A stretch of 5,854 bases of DNA from an uncultured Labedella sp. (GCA_934636065.1 CAKTZW010000136.1:1-5854), one strand, 5' to 3'. Shown: positions 1 through 5,854, counted from the first letter of the stretch. Notes: generated by a model not told the origin, from the letters alone. Translations and numbers: made by a program.

Positions 1-260
1 GCGACGGCCCGGGTGTCCCCGGACACGCGCACGCCGATCATGGCCTGTCGCAGGAAACCCAGTTGCAGCGGGTCGGTGACGGCGACGATCTGGACGACGC
101 CGCCGTCGACGAGCTTCTGCACGCGCTGACGCACGGCCGCCTCCGAGAGGCCCACGGCCTTGCCGATCTCGGCGTACGAGCGCCGCCCGTCGTCCTGCAA
201 CTGCTCGATGATGGCCTTCGACGTGTCGTCAAGGGACGTCCGGCCGTCTCGCGCAGTCAT
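1..260 (-). CDS. Lrp/AsnC-family transcriptional regulator (partial, C-terminus off the left edge)
   Basis: This is a DNA-binding regulator of the Lrp/AsnC (feast/famine) family. The 86 visible codons start at the ATG at 260-258 and stay open to the window edge. Residues about 10-66 form the typical N-terminal winged helix-turn-helix: LDDTSKAIIEQLQDDGRRSY, then an AEIGKAVGLSEAAVRQRVQKL recognition segment (about residues 30-50), then the wing VVQIVAVTDPLQLGF. From about residue 72 (AMIGVRVSGDTRAV) the first strand of the ligand-binding RAM/AsnC_trans_reg domain begins. A full protein of this family is about 150 residues, so roughly half is missing. The alternative ATG at 268-266 is out of frame and stops after three codons, so 260 is the best start. 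No strong Shine-Dalgarno sequence is visible. The gene is divergent from the FAD oxidoreductase, so local control of that gene and autoregulation are likely but inferred. The ligand cannot be told from this half. Confidence 0.93.
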   Translation of the reverse strand, partial: MTARDGRTSLDDTSKAIIEQLQDDGRRSYAEIGKAVGLSEAAVRQRVQKLVDGGVVQIVAVTDPLQLGFLRQAMIGVRVSGDTRAV

Positions 261-277
261 GCCGCCATATTGGCAGC
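261..277. promoter_or_regulatory. Imperfect palindrome, candidate operator of the Lrp/AsnC regulator
   Basis: The 17 bases GCCGCCATATTGGCAGC form an inverted repeat: GCCA-TAT-TGGC in the centre (264-274), with outer GC pairs and one mismatch pair (263/275). Its A/T-rich centre stands out in GC-rich DNA, and the 15-17 bp palindrome with an AT centre fits the general style of Lrp/AsnC sites. It directly abuts the regulator's start codon, so a protein bound here could block expression of its own gene. The role is inferred from position and symmetry only. Confidence 0.35.
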
Positions 278-309
278 TTCCGAGGGCTCCGGCAAGCGAA
301 TCCGTAGGA

Positions 310-315
310 ATTATC
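310..315 (-). promoter_or_regulatory. Possible -10 element for the Lrp/AsnC gene
   Basis: On the minus strand these bases read GATAAT, five of six matches to TATAAT, about 50 bases upstream of the regulator's ATG. Only a weak -35 candidate (CTAACG, 18 bases further upstream) can be matched. If correct, transcription would start near position 302 and the palindrome at 261-277 would lie in the leader. This is a low-confidence call made from one hexamer. Confidence 0.2.
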
Positions 316-338
316 CCGGCGGACGGGTGAAATCGTTA

Positions 339-355
339 GAGTGAGAGCACCACTC
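339..355. promoter_or_regulatory. Short inverted repeat GAGTG-N7-CACTC in the divergent promoter region
   Basis: GAGTG at 339-343 is mirrored by CACTC at 351-355, with a 7-base spacer. It lies about 95-110 bases upstream of the oxidoreductase start, where a regulator or promoter element for that gene could sit. The arms are only five bases, so chance occurrence is quite possible. TAGAGT at 337-342, a poor -10-like hexamer on the plus strand, overlaps it, but no matching -35 was found. Confidence 0.18.
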
Positions 356-402
356 GAGCCGGGGGCGGCGCGCTCCGTTCCGCTCGCGGCCGGCACGACA
401 CC

Positions 403-426
403 GATCCGCGACACCCGACGCGGATC
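403..426 (+). promoter_or_regulatory. Leader hairpin just upstream of the oxidoreductase ribosome binding site
   Basis: GATCCGCG (403-410) and CGCGGATC (419-426) form a perfect 8-bp stem around an 8-base loop (ACACCCGA). The hairpin ends 4 bases before the Shine-Dalgarno-like stretch at 431-437. It is not followed by a T run, so it is not an intrinsic terminator. It could stabilise the mRNA, affect translation initiation, or act as an operator in DNA form. The pairing is directly visible; the function is inferred. Confidence 0.35.
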
Positions 427-430
427 CGAC

Positions 431-437
431 GAAGGGA
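431..437 (+). promoter_or_regulatory. Ribosome binding site supporting the ATG at 449
   Basis: GAAGGGA is the only purine-rich stretch in the region resembling a Shine-Dalgarno sequence, and it ends 11 bases before the ATG at 449. It supports that start over the upstream in-frame GTG at 341, which has no comparable site. A closer ATG at 438 is in another frame. Confidence 0.5.
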
Positions 438-448
438 ATGGCGCACGC

Positions 449-1870
449 ATGGGAAGCACCGTCTTCGAGAGGCGGCCGCCGACTCCGTCCGCCGTCGAGC
501 ACGCGCTGGCCGGCAGCCGTCACGCGGTCTTCTGGCTCGACGATCTCAGCGACCGCACCGCGTACCCGCCCCTCGTCGGCGACACCTCGGCCGACCTCGT
601 GGTGGTGGGCGGCGGCTACACCGGGTTGTGGACGGCGCTCCGGGCTCTCGAGCGGGAGCCGTCGCTCCGCGTCGTCGTCGTGGAGGCAAAGACGATCGGC
701 TGGGCGGCATCCGGCCGCAACGGAGGTTTCTGCGAGGCGAGCCTGACGCACGGGCGCGAGAACGGTGAGCGTCGCTGGCCCGACGAGCTGGACGAGCTCG
801 AGCGGCTCGGCATCGAGAACCTCGACGGGATCGAGGAGACGGTGGCACGGTACGGACTCGACTGCGAGTTCGAGCGCACCGGGTTCCTCTCCGTCGCCGT
901 CGAACCCCACCAGGTGCCGTGGCTGGCGGGGTCCGACGGCGAGCACGGCGCTCGGTTCGTGGACGAGGGCGACGTCCGTGCTCTGGTGAACTCGCCGACC
1001 TACCTCGCCGGGCTGGTGGTGCCGCCGCGTGACTCCGCCCTCGTGAACCCGGCGAAGCTCGCGACGGAGCTCGCTCGCGTCGTCGTCGAGCTCGGCGGCA
1101 CGATCCACGAGCACACGCTCGTGCGCGGGCTCGAGCGCGCGAGCTCCGGGGTCGAGGTGCGCACGGCCGGTGGGACCATCCGCGCCCAGCAGGTCGCACT
1201 GGGGACGAACGCCTTCCCGTCGCTGCTCGCCCGCAACCGGCTCATGACGGTGCCGGTCTACGACTACGTGCTCATGACGGAGCCGCTCACGGCGGCGCAG
1301 AAGGCGGAGATCGGTTGGGAGGGGCGGGAGGGCATCGGCGACCTCGCCAACCAGTTCCACTACTACCGGCGATCGGCGGACGACCGCATCCTGTGGGGCG
1401 GGTACGACGCCGTCTACCACCCCGGCGGCCGCATCCGTCCGGAGTACGAGCGGCGGCCGCAGTCCTTCAGCCGACTCGCCTCGCACTTCCTCACGACGTT
1501 CCCGCAGCTCGAGGGGATCCGCTTCACGCACTCGTGGGCCGGCGTCATCGACACGAGCACGCAGTTCTCCGCCTTCTTCGGCGCGGCTCTCGGCGGACGG
1601 GTCGCGTACGCGGCGGGCTTCACGGGACTCGGGGTGGGCGCGACCCGCTTCGCGGCCGACGTCATGCTCGACCTGCTGTCGGGGGACGAGACGCACCGCA
1701 CGCGCCTCGAGATGGTGCGCAAGCGTCCGCTCCCGTTCCCACCCGAGCCCGCCGCGACGATCGGCGTGAACGCGACGCGCTGGTCGCTCGATCGAGCGGA
1801 TCACCGCGAGGGACGGCGCAACGTCCTGCTCAAGACCCTGGACGCCCTCGGCCTCGGCTTCGACTCCTGA
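449..1870 (+). CDS. FAD-dependent oxidoreductase, DAO family (gamma-glutamylputrescine oxidase/PuuB-like)
   Basis: A cytoplasmic flavoenzyme of 473 residues, a usual length for DAO-fold amine and amino-acid oxidases. The N-terminal Rossmann motif is ADLVVVGGGYTGLWTALRAL (residues 48-67; G54, G56, G59), and the acidic E79 after the second strand is placed to bind the FAD ribose. It is followed by WAASGRNGGFCEA (85-97), the conserved FAD-contacting segment of PuuB-like enzymes. Near the C-terminus GFTGLGVGATRFAADVM (about 390-406) is the second FAD-binding glycine segment. The tail (TRWSLDRADHREGRRN...LGLGFDS) matches a set of actinobacterial relatives as I remember them. Such enzymes oxidise a primary or secondary amine to an aldehyde or imine, giving H2O2. 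With the polyamine transporter alongside, gamma-glutamylputrescine or a polyamine is a reasonable substrate, but this is inference. The frame is open upstream to a GTG at 341, but those 36 residues look non-coding. No partner ligase or aldehyde dehydrogenase is in view. The stop codon lies inside the shared terminator. Confidence 0.9.
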   Translation: MGSTVFERRPPTPSAVEHALAGSRHAVFWLDDLSDRTAYPPLVGDTSADLVVVGGGYTGLWTALRALEREPSLRVVVVEAKTIGWAASGRNGGFCEASLTHGRENGERRWPDELDELERLGIENLDGIEETVARYGLDCEFERTGFLSVAVEPHQVPWLAGSDGEHGARFVDEGDVRALVNSPTYLAGLVVPPRDSALVNPAKLATELARVVVELGGTIHEHTLVRGLERASSGVEVRTAGGTIRAQQVALGTNAFPSLLARNRLMTVPVYDYVLMTEPLTAAQKAEIGWEGREGIGDLANQFHYYRRSADDRILWGGYDAVYHPGGRIRPEYERRPQSFSRLASHFLTTFPQLEGIRFTHSWAGVIDTSTQFSAFFGAALGGRVAYAAGFTGLGVGATRFAADVMLDLLSGDETHRTRLEMVRKRPLPFPPEPAATIGVNATRWSLDRADHREGRRNVLLKTLDALGLGFDS

Positions 1871-1938
1871 CCACATAAAAACGGAGATGGTGCACGTCGT
1901 TACATGCACCATCTCCGTTTTCATGTGGTCAGGAGCCG
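1861..1938. terminator. Long bidirectional intrinsic terminator shared by convergent genes
   Basis: The 34-base arms 1861-1894 and 1905-1938 are inverted copies with two mismatched pairs (1863/1936 and 1877/1922), around a 10-base loop (CGTCGTTACA). The inner 17 pairs, from AAAACGGAG to TGGTGCA, are perfect. On the plus strand the stem ends in TTTT (1918-1921); on the minus strand in TTTTT (1881-1877). It can therefore end transcripts arriving from both sides. Both stop codons, 1868-1870 for the oxidoreductase and 1931-1929 for potC, lie in the stem at exactly mirrored positions. Both mismatches are A/C in plus-strand RNA but become G-U wobbles in minus-strand RNA, so the potC transcript should form the more continuous stem. 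Confidence 0.9.
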
Positions 1939-2846
1939 GCGAGGGTCTGCGCGAGGCTCGAGCCGTCGCCCGTCTTCTTCGATGCGCGGCTCAGGACGAT
2001 CGCGACGAGAGCGAGCGCCACGAGCGTGAGGAGCAGCATGAGCGTCGACATCGCCGCGATCTCCGGTCGCAGCGTCGAGCGCAGCGAGGCGAACACGTAG
2101 ACAGGCCAGGGCGTCGAGCCGGCGACCGAGACGAAGCTCGAGAGCACCGTGTTGTCGAGGCTGAGCGTGAACGACAGCAGAGCGCCCGAGATCACGGCCG
2201 GCCTCATGAGCGGGAACGTGATGGTCCAGAAACGCTGGATCGGGGGAGCGCCGAGGTCGGCCGCCGCCTCCTCGAGCGATTCGTTGAGTCCCGCCATCCG
2301 CGCCCGCACGATGAACGTCACCACGGCGCACGCGAAAAGCGAATGTGCGATCACGAGCCGCACCTGGCCGAGGTTGAAGACCGTGAGCCCCCAATCCGCC
2401 CCGAGCGTCACGAACCACGGCAGGAGCGAGACCGCGTTGACGATCTCGGGAGTGACCATCGCGAGCCCGAGGAGGGCGACGAGCCAGCCGCCCCACCGAC
2501 CGCCCCGCCGGGCCAGGGCGACGCCCGCGAACGAACCGAGGATCGTCGAGACGACGGCCGAGCCCGCCGCGGCCGCGAGCGACACCTGGATCGTCGCGAC
2601 GATCGTCGGGTTGTTGAACGCGTTCGCATACGAGTCGAAGCCGAAGCCCTGCCACGACTGCAGCTGCCGCCCCGTGTTGAACGAGTACGCGACGATCACG
2701 AGCACCGGGAAGAAGAGGAAGAGCAGCCCGGCGATCCCCCAGACGCCGAGGATCGCGTCCCCGACGGGGGTCCGCCGCTTCCGGGCGGGCGGAGCATCGG
2801 TTGACGTCATCGCCGTCGTCGTCGGTCGATCAGCGGTCGCCGTCAT
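1929..2846 (-). CDS. potC: Polyamine-type ABC transporter permease, PotC/PotI-like
   Basis: An inner-membrane permease of 305 residues, the second of the two channel subunits. A hydrophilic Thr- and Arg-rich N-terminus (1-30) precedes the first membrane helix (about 31-55, with LLFLFFPVLVIVAYSFN). Further hydrophobic segments follow at about 83-111, 122-147, 162-181, 215-235 and 262-285, giving the six-helix fold. The cytoplasmic EAA loop that docks on the ATPase is at about 192-212: EEAAADLGAPPIQRFWTITF, then PL. The ATG at 2846-2844 overlaps the potB stop in ATGA, which supports this start and translational coupling; an in-frame Met at residue 13 is less likely. It is the last gene of the operon and its stop lies inside the shared terminator. 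Polyamine specificity rests on the operon partner PotD; the permease alone could only be placed in the PotC/spermidine-putrescine subfamily. Confidence 0.93.
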   Translation of the reverse strand: MTATADRPTTTAMTSTDAPPARKRRTPVGDAILGVWGIAGLLFLFFPVLVIVAYSFNTGRQLQSWQGFGFDSYANAFNNPTIVATIQVSLAAAAGSAVVSTILGSFAGVALARRGGRWGGWLVALLGLAMVTPEIVNAVSLLPWFVTLGADWGLTVFNLGQVRLVIAHSLFACAVVTFIVRARMAGLNESLEEAAADLGAPPIQRFWTITFPLMRPAVISGALLSFTLSLDNTVLSSFVSVAGSTPWPVYVFASLRSTLRPEIAAMSTLMLLLTLVALALVAIVLSRASKKTGDGSSLAQTLAGS

Positions 2847-3784
2847 GACGCCACCCCCGTCGTGTCGAGATCACCGAGGTGACGGAACCGCGCGAGGGCG
2901 GCGCCGAGCACTTTGAAGAGGAGGGCGAACAGGATCACCACGAGCAGGATGGCGAGCATGAGCACGATCGCCATCGCGGACCCGAGTGCCCAGTTCTGCG
3001 CGCGCTGGAACTGCCCGGCGACCATCTGCCCGACCATGCTGCCCGACGCCCCGCCGAGCACGCTCGGCGTGATGTAGTCGCCCATGAGCGGCACGAAGAC
3101 GAGCAGCAGCCCCGACAGGATGCCCGGCATCGCGAGCGGGATCGTGACGCGCCAGAAACTCGACCACCAGGCGCCGCCGAGGTCGCGGCTCGCCTCGAGC
3201 AGGCGGTGGTCCATGCGCTCGAGCGCGACGTACAGCGGCAGGATCATGAGCGGCAGGTAGTTGTACACGACGCCGAGTTGCACGGCCTGCTGCGTGTAGA
3301 GGACCTGCAGCGGCCCGTTCAGCACCCCGATCGCGTTGAGGAAGTCCGACAGGAAGCCCTCGGGGCTCAACGTGATCTGCCACCCGATCGTGCGGACGAG
3401 GAAGTTCGTCCAGTAGGGCACGAGCACGAGGGCGAGCACGATGCCGCGCGCTCGCGGCGACAGCTTCACGGCCATCCAGTAGGCGATCGGGAAGCCGACG
3501 AGGAGACACAGTGCTGTTCCGACGACGGCGATCTGCGTGGTGCGCCAGAACGTCGTGAGGAACGCCGGATCGAGAGCCTCGACGTACCGGGCGAGGGACA
3601 GCACGTCGTTCGAGTGCGTCACGTACAGGCTCGGCTTCTCCCCGAAGCTGTACCAGAGGATGAGCCCGAACGGCACGATGAAGAAGAACACGAGCCACGC
3701 CGCGATCGGCAGGGCGAGCAGCCCGACCGATCCCTGGAACCGCCGTCGTGCCCGCGGCGGCGGTGCGGTCGCGACCGCCGTCAC
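2843..3784 (-). CDS. potB: Polyamine-type ABC transporter permease, PotB/PotH-like
   Basis: An inner-membrane permease of 313 residues that pairs with PotC to form the channel. After a basic, proline-rich N-terminus (PPPRARRR), helix 1 spans about 20-45. Other hydrophobic segments lie at about 82-106, 114-135, 168-188, 219-240 and 272-297. The stretch from VPYWTNFLVRTIGW (122-135) through LSPEGFLSDFLNAIGVL closely follows the E. coli PotB pattern around VPFWTSSLIR as I recall it. The EAA loop is EASRDLGGAWWSSFWRVTIP (197-216). The start is a GTG at 3784-3782 sharing GTGA with the potD stop. The frame stays open far upstream, up to 4753, but that part lies antiparallel-free within potD in a shifted frame and reads as low-complexity Arg-rich sequence, so it is not part of the protein. 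A GGCGGGA stretch just upstream is the only, weak, ribosome binding site. The gene ends in a 4-base overlap with potC. Confidence 0.93.
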   Translation of the reverse strand: MTAVATAPPPRARRRFQGSVGLLALPIAAWLVFFFIVPFGLILWYSFGEKPSLYVTHSNDVLSLARYVEALDPAFLTTFWRTTQIAVVGTALCLLVGFPIAYWMAVKLSPRARGIVLALVLVPYWTNFLVRTIGWQITLSPEGFLSDFLNAIGVLNGPLQVLYTQQAVQLGVVYNYLPLMILPLYVALERMDHRLLEASRDLGGAWWSSFWRVTIPLAMPGILSGLLLVFVPLMGDYITPSVLGGASGSMVGQMVAGQFQRAQNWALGSAMAIVLMLAILLVVILFALLFKVLGAALARFRHLGDLDTTGVAS

Positions 3785-4932
3785 TGTCCCGCCGCCGCCG
3801 TGAGCTCGTCGTAGATGGAGACGATCGTCTGCTCGGCGTCGGTCAGCTTCGCGAACACGAACTTGTCGACCTGCTCGGGGGTGAAGAAGATGAGTTCCGG
3901 CAGCTCCACGTTCGCCTCGGCCGCCATCTCCTCGATGCCCGTGACCGCGGTGTTGTAGCCGATGTAGAGGAGCTCCTTGAGCGAGACCTCGGGGTCGAGG
4001 ACGTAGTTGATGAACTCGTGGGCGGCATCGGCATTCGGGGCGCCCTTGACGATCGCCCAGTTGTCCTGCCAGAGGTTGCCGCCCTCGGCGGGGGTGACGT
4101 ACTTGTAGCGGTTCGGGTCCTCGTTCTCGAGGATGCCCTGGCGGCCGTCGCCGTTCCACGCGTGGGCGAGCGCGCGGCCGTTCTGCGCGATCGTCCCGCT
4201 CGGGTAGGACTCGAACGCCTGCACGTGCGGAGCGATCGTCTCCGTGATGAAGACGCGGTACTCCTCGAGGTGGCCCTCGTCGGTCGTGTTCGGATCGATG
4301 CCCTGCATGAGGAAGTAGGCGTAGGCGATCTCCCCGGGATCCTCCAGCAGCGACAGCTTCCCGCTCGCCTCGTTCTGGGCGGCGTCGAAGAAGTCCGCCC
4401 ACGAGGTCAGCTCGCGCTGGATGACCGTCGTGTCGTAGACGTAACCCGTGGTGCCGAAGTCCTTCGGAACGGAGTACTTGTTGCCCGGGTCGAAGTCCTG
4501 GTCGATGTACGCGGGGTCGAGGTACTCCATGTTCGGGAGCTTCGCGTGGTCGAGCTCCTCGAGGAGGTTCGAGGCCGCCATCTGCGGGATGTACTGGTGG
4601 GTGGGCACGCACAGGTCGTAGCCGCTCGTCCCGTTCGCCGTCACGAGCTTCGAGATCATCTCCTGGTTGGAGCCGTAGCTGTCGATCGTGATCGACGGGC
4701 CCGCCTCCTTCGTGAAGGCCTTGAGCACCTCGGGCGCGTCGTACTCGCCCCACGTGTAGATGTTGAGGCCGCTCGCGGAGCCGCCGCCGCCCCCACCGGT
4801 CGAGCAGGCCGCGAGGGTCGCGGTGACGCCGAGGCCGAGGGCGCCACCGAGGAGGGCGCGGCGCGAGAGCCCGGCGGAGAAGGCGCCGGCCATGGCTTCG
4901 GGCAGGAGGACGCGAACGGGCTTGTCGGACAT
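3781..4932 (-). CDS. potD: Polyamine-binding lipoprotein, PotD/PotF-like (ABC transporter substrate-binding protein)
   Basis: An extracytoplasmic solute-binding protein of 383 residues that delivers substrate to PotB/PotC. The signal has a twin-arginine-like SRRALLGG (23-30), a short hydrophobic stretch and lipobox LAAC with Cys43 as the predicted lipid anchor. A Gly/Ser linker follows (about 44-55). The mature domain starts with LNIYTWGEYDAPEVLKAF. Aligned from memory with E. coli PotD, most polyamine contacts are present: W61, E63 and Y64 (WGEY), D198 and E201 (EDPGE), W259 (AWNG), W288 and D290 (LWQD), Y326 (IGYNT). Two pocket positions seem changed: PotD Ser83 and Tyr85 correspond to T111 and Q113. 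A polyamine ligand is therefore likely; putrescine versus spermidine cannot be decided. The ATG at 4932 is chosen. A GTG two codons upstream (4938-4936), sharing GTGA with the potA stop, is an equally credible start that would add VT and mirror the next junction. Confidence 0.94.
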   Translation of the reverse strand: MSDKPVRVLLPEAMAGAFSAGLSRRALLGGALGLGVTATLAACSTGGGGGGSASGLNIYTWGEYDAPEVLKAFTKEAGPSITIDSYGSNQEMISKLVTANGTSGYDLCVPTHQYIPQMAASNLLEELDHAKLPNMEYLDPAYIDQDFDPGNKYSVPKDFGTTGYVYDTTVIQRELTSWADFFDAAQNEASGKLSLLEDPGEIAYAYFLMQGIDPNTTDEGHLEEYRVFITETIAPHVQAFESYPSGTIAQNGRALAHAWNGDGRQGILENEDPNRYKYVTPAEGGNLWQDNWAIVKGAPNADAAHEFINYVLDPEVSLKELLYIGYNTAVTGIEEMAAEANVELPELIFFTPEQVDKFVFAKLTDAEQTIVSIYDELTAAAGQ

Positions 4933-4934
4933 GG

Positions 4935-5854
4935 TCACTCGCTTTCGGTTGCTGTGGTGGAGGGGAAGAGGTGCACGTCGTCCGCGGACCAACGGCAGTA
5001 GACGTCGATCCCGGGGGTCGTCGGGACCTCGATGCCGCGCGGCGCCCGCGCCATGATCTTGAGGCCGTCCGCCGTGATCGTGACGATCTGCAGCGCTGAG
5101 CCGAGCTGACTCACGCTCATGAGCGTCGACCGGAGCTCGTTCGGTCCGCCCGTCGGCGTCGCCGAGACGGTGACGTGTTCGGGACGCACGGCGGCCTCCG
5201 TTGGCGCCCCCACGACGGTCGGGCCCGCCGGTTCGCGGGAGGAGACGAGCGTGCCGCCGGGGACGGCGACGGACCAGGCGCCCGCACCTCCGGCGAGCTC
5301 GCCGGAGAAGAAGTTCTGCTGACCGATGAAGCCGGCGACGTAGGCGCTCGCCGGGGCGTCGTAGACCGCCGCGGGAGGACCGATCTGCTCGAGGCGACCC
5401 TGATTCATGACGGCGATGCGGTCACTCATCGTCATGGCCTCCTCCTGGTCGTGCGTCACGAAGACGAACGTCGTCCCGAGCTGCTGCTGGAGGAGCTTCA
5501 GCTCGATCTGCATCTCCTCGCGGAGCTTGCGGTCGAGGGCCGACATCGGCTCGTCGAGGAGGAGGACGGCCGGACGGTTGACGAGCGCGCGCGCGATGGC
5601 GATGCGCTGCTGCTGTCCGCCGGACAGCTGCGCGGGCATGCGGTCCGCGAAGGTGCCCATCCGGACCATCTGCAGCGCTTCGGTGACGCGCTCGCGCACC
5701 TCCGACTTCGGCGTCTTCTGGTACCGGAGGCCGTAGGCGACGTTCTGCGCGACGGAGAGGTGCGGGAACAGCGCGTACGCCTGGAAGACCGTGTTCACGG
5801 GCCGCTTGTGCGGCGGCAGGGACTCGACCGGCTTCGCGGCGATCGAGATCGAGC
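4935..5854 (-). CDS. potA: Polyamine-type ABC transporter ATP-binding protein, PotA-like (partial, N-terminus off the right edge)
   Basis: This is the cytoplasmic ATPase that powers the transporter. The visible 305 residues begin before the Q-loop; the Walker A motif and the start lie beyond the window. Seen in order: [20 protein letters not shown] with the Q-loop Gln at 5783-5781, signature [15 protein letters not shown] (Leu at 5627-5625), Walker [14 protein letters not shown] (Asp 5555-5553, catalytic Glu 5552-5550), and switch His in FVTHDQEEA (5453-5451). The C-terminal part, from about [12 protein letters not shown], contains AAVRPEHV and [14 protein letters not shown], typical of the TOBE_2 domain of the PotA/MalK-type importer ATPases. 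All catalytic motifs in view are intact. An in-frame GTG at 5798 lies inside the conserved KRPVNTVFQ segment and is not a start. The stop overlaps the possible GTG start of potD. The operon promoter should be upstream of this gene, outside the window. Confidence 0.95.
   Translation of the reverse strand, partial: SISIAAKPVESLPPHKRPVNTVFQAYALFPHLSVAQNVAYGLRYQKTPKSEVRERVTEALQMVRMGTFADRMPAQLSGGQQQRIAIARALVNRPAVLLLDEPMSALDRKLREEMQIELKLLQQQLGTTFVFVTHDQEEAMTMSDRIAVMNQGRLEQIGPPAAVYDAPASAYVAGFIGQQNFFSGELAGGAGAWSVAVPGGTLVSSREPAGPTVVGAPTEAAVRPEHVTVSATPTGGPNELRSTLMSVSQLGSALQIVTITADGLKIMARAPRGIEVPTTPGIDVYCRWSADDVHLFPSTTATESE

Noticed and set aside
341..448. N-terminal extension of the oxidoreductase from the GTG at 341
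   Set aside because: The 36 added residues lack family similarity, the GTG has no ribosome binding site, and this stretch contains the leader hairpin. The ATG at 449 has a GAAGGGA upstream.
1878..1921. The inverted repeat as an insertion-sequence end, attachment site or small RNA gene
   Set aside because: There is no transposase, no target duplication and no second copy in the window. The position exactly between two convergent stops with T runs on both strands fits a terminator best.
311..1924. A 537-codon open frame on the minus strand covering the whole oxidoreductase gene
   Set aside because: It is antisense to a well-recognised flavoenzyme, is extremely rich in Arg, Glu, Val and Ala, shows no domain, and starts inside the terminator. 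High third-position GC in the real gene removes stops from the opposite strand.
1887..2804. A 305-codon plus-strand open frame opposite potC, and similar frames at 2149-2916 and 2879-3814
   Set aside because: They are charged, low-complexity antisense readings with no recognisable domain, and they begin in or run across the terminator or permease genes.
3785..4753. Upstream extension of the potB frame giving a 636-residue fusion-like protein
   Set aside because: The upstream part is a frame-shifted reading of potD with low-complexity Arg/Gly/Pro sequence. The family-like PotB sequence begins only at the GTG at 3784.
4783..4798. GC-rich short repeat run in the 5' part of potD
   Set aside because: It simply encodes the poly-glycine linker after the lipidated cysteine, which is common in actinobacterial lipoproteins.
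3748..5001. A 417-codon open frame on the plus strand opposite potD
   Set aside because: Its Val/Leu/Arg/Glu-rich, repetitive composition is the complement of potD codons. potD has an intact signal, lipobox and ligand residues.

Overview
The window comes from a high-GC Gram-positive bacterium, most likely an actinobacterium. The evidence is very strong G/C bias at third codon positions, GTG starts, a twin-arginine-type lipoprotein signal and the protein sequences themselves. I would guess Microbacteriaceae or a relative, but no taxonomic marker is present to settle it.

Layout, left to right. Positions 1-260 (minus strand) hold the N-terminal half of an Lrp/AsnC-family regulator that runs off the left edge. 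Positions 261-448 are a divergent promoter region with one imperfect palindrome touching the regulator's start codon, a weaker inverted repeat, and a GC-rich hairpin just upstream of the ribosome binding site of the next gene. Positions 449-1870 (plus strand) encode a 473-residue FAD-dependent amine/amino-acid oxidoreductase of the DAO fold, resembling the PuuB type. Positions 1861-1938 form a long, almost perfect inverted repeat that serves as a shared bidirectional terminator and contains the stop codons of both converging genes. Positions 1929-5854 (minus strand) are a polyamine-type ABC transporter operon, read from the right as potA (5' end off the window), potD, potB, potC. Its genes are joined by three 4-base stop/start overlaps.

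Together the genes suggest a polyamine (putrescine/spermidine class) uptake and catabolism locus. PotD would capture the substrate outside the membrane, PotB/PotC would form the channel and PotA would drive import. The flavoprotein would oxidise an imported amine or its conjugate, and the Lrp/AsnC protein would probably control the adjacent oxidoreductase gene, itself, or both. The transporter assignment is strong, because most polyamine-contacting residues known from E. coli PotD can be matched in the binding protein. The oxidoreductase substrate and the regulator's ligand are inferences from neighbourhood.

I found no mobile element, CRISPR array, RNA gene or clearly undescribed system. The most distinctive structure is the symmetric terminator at 1861-1938. 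The many long overlapping reading frames on opposite strands are products of high-GC codon bias.
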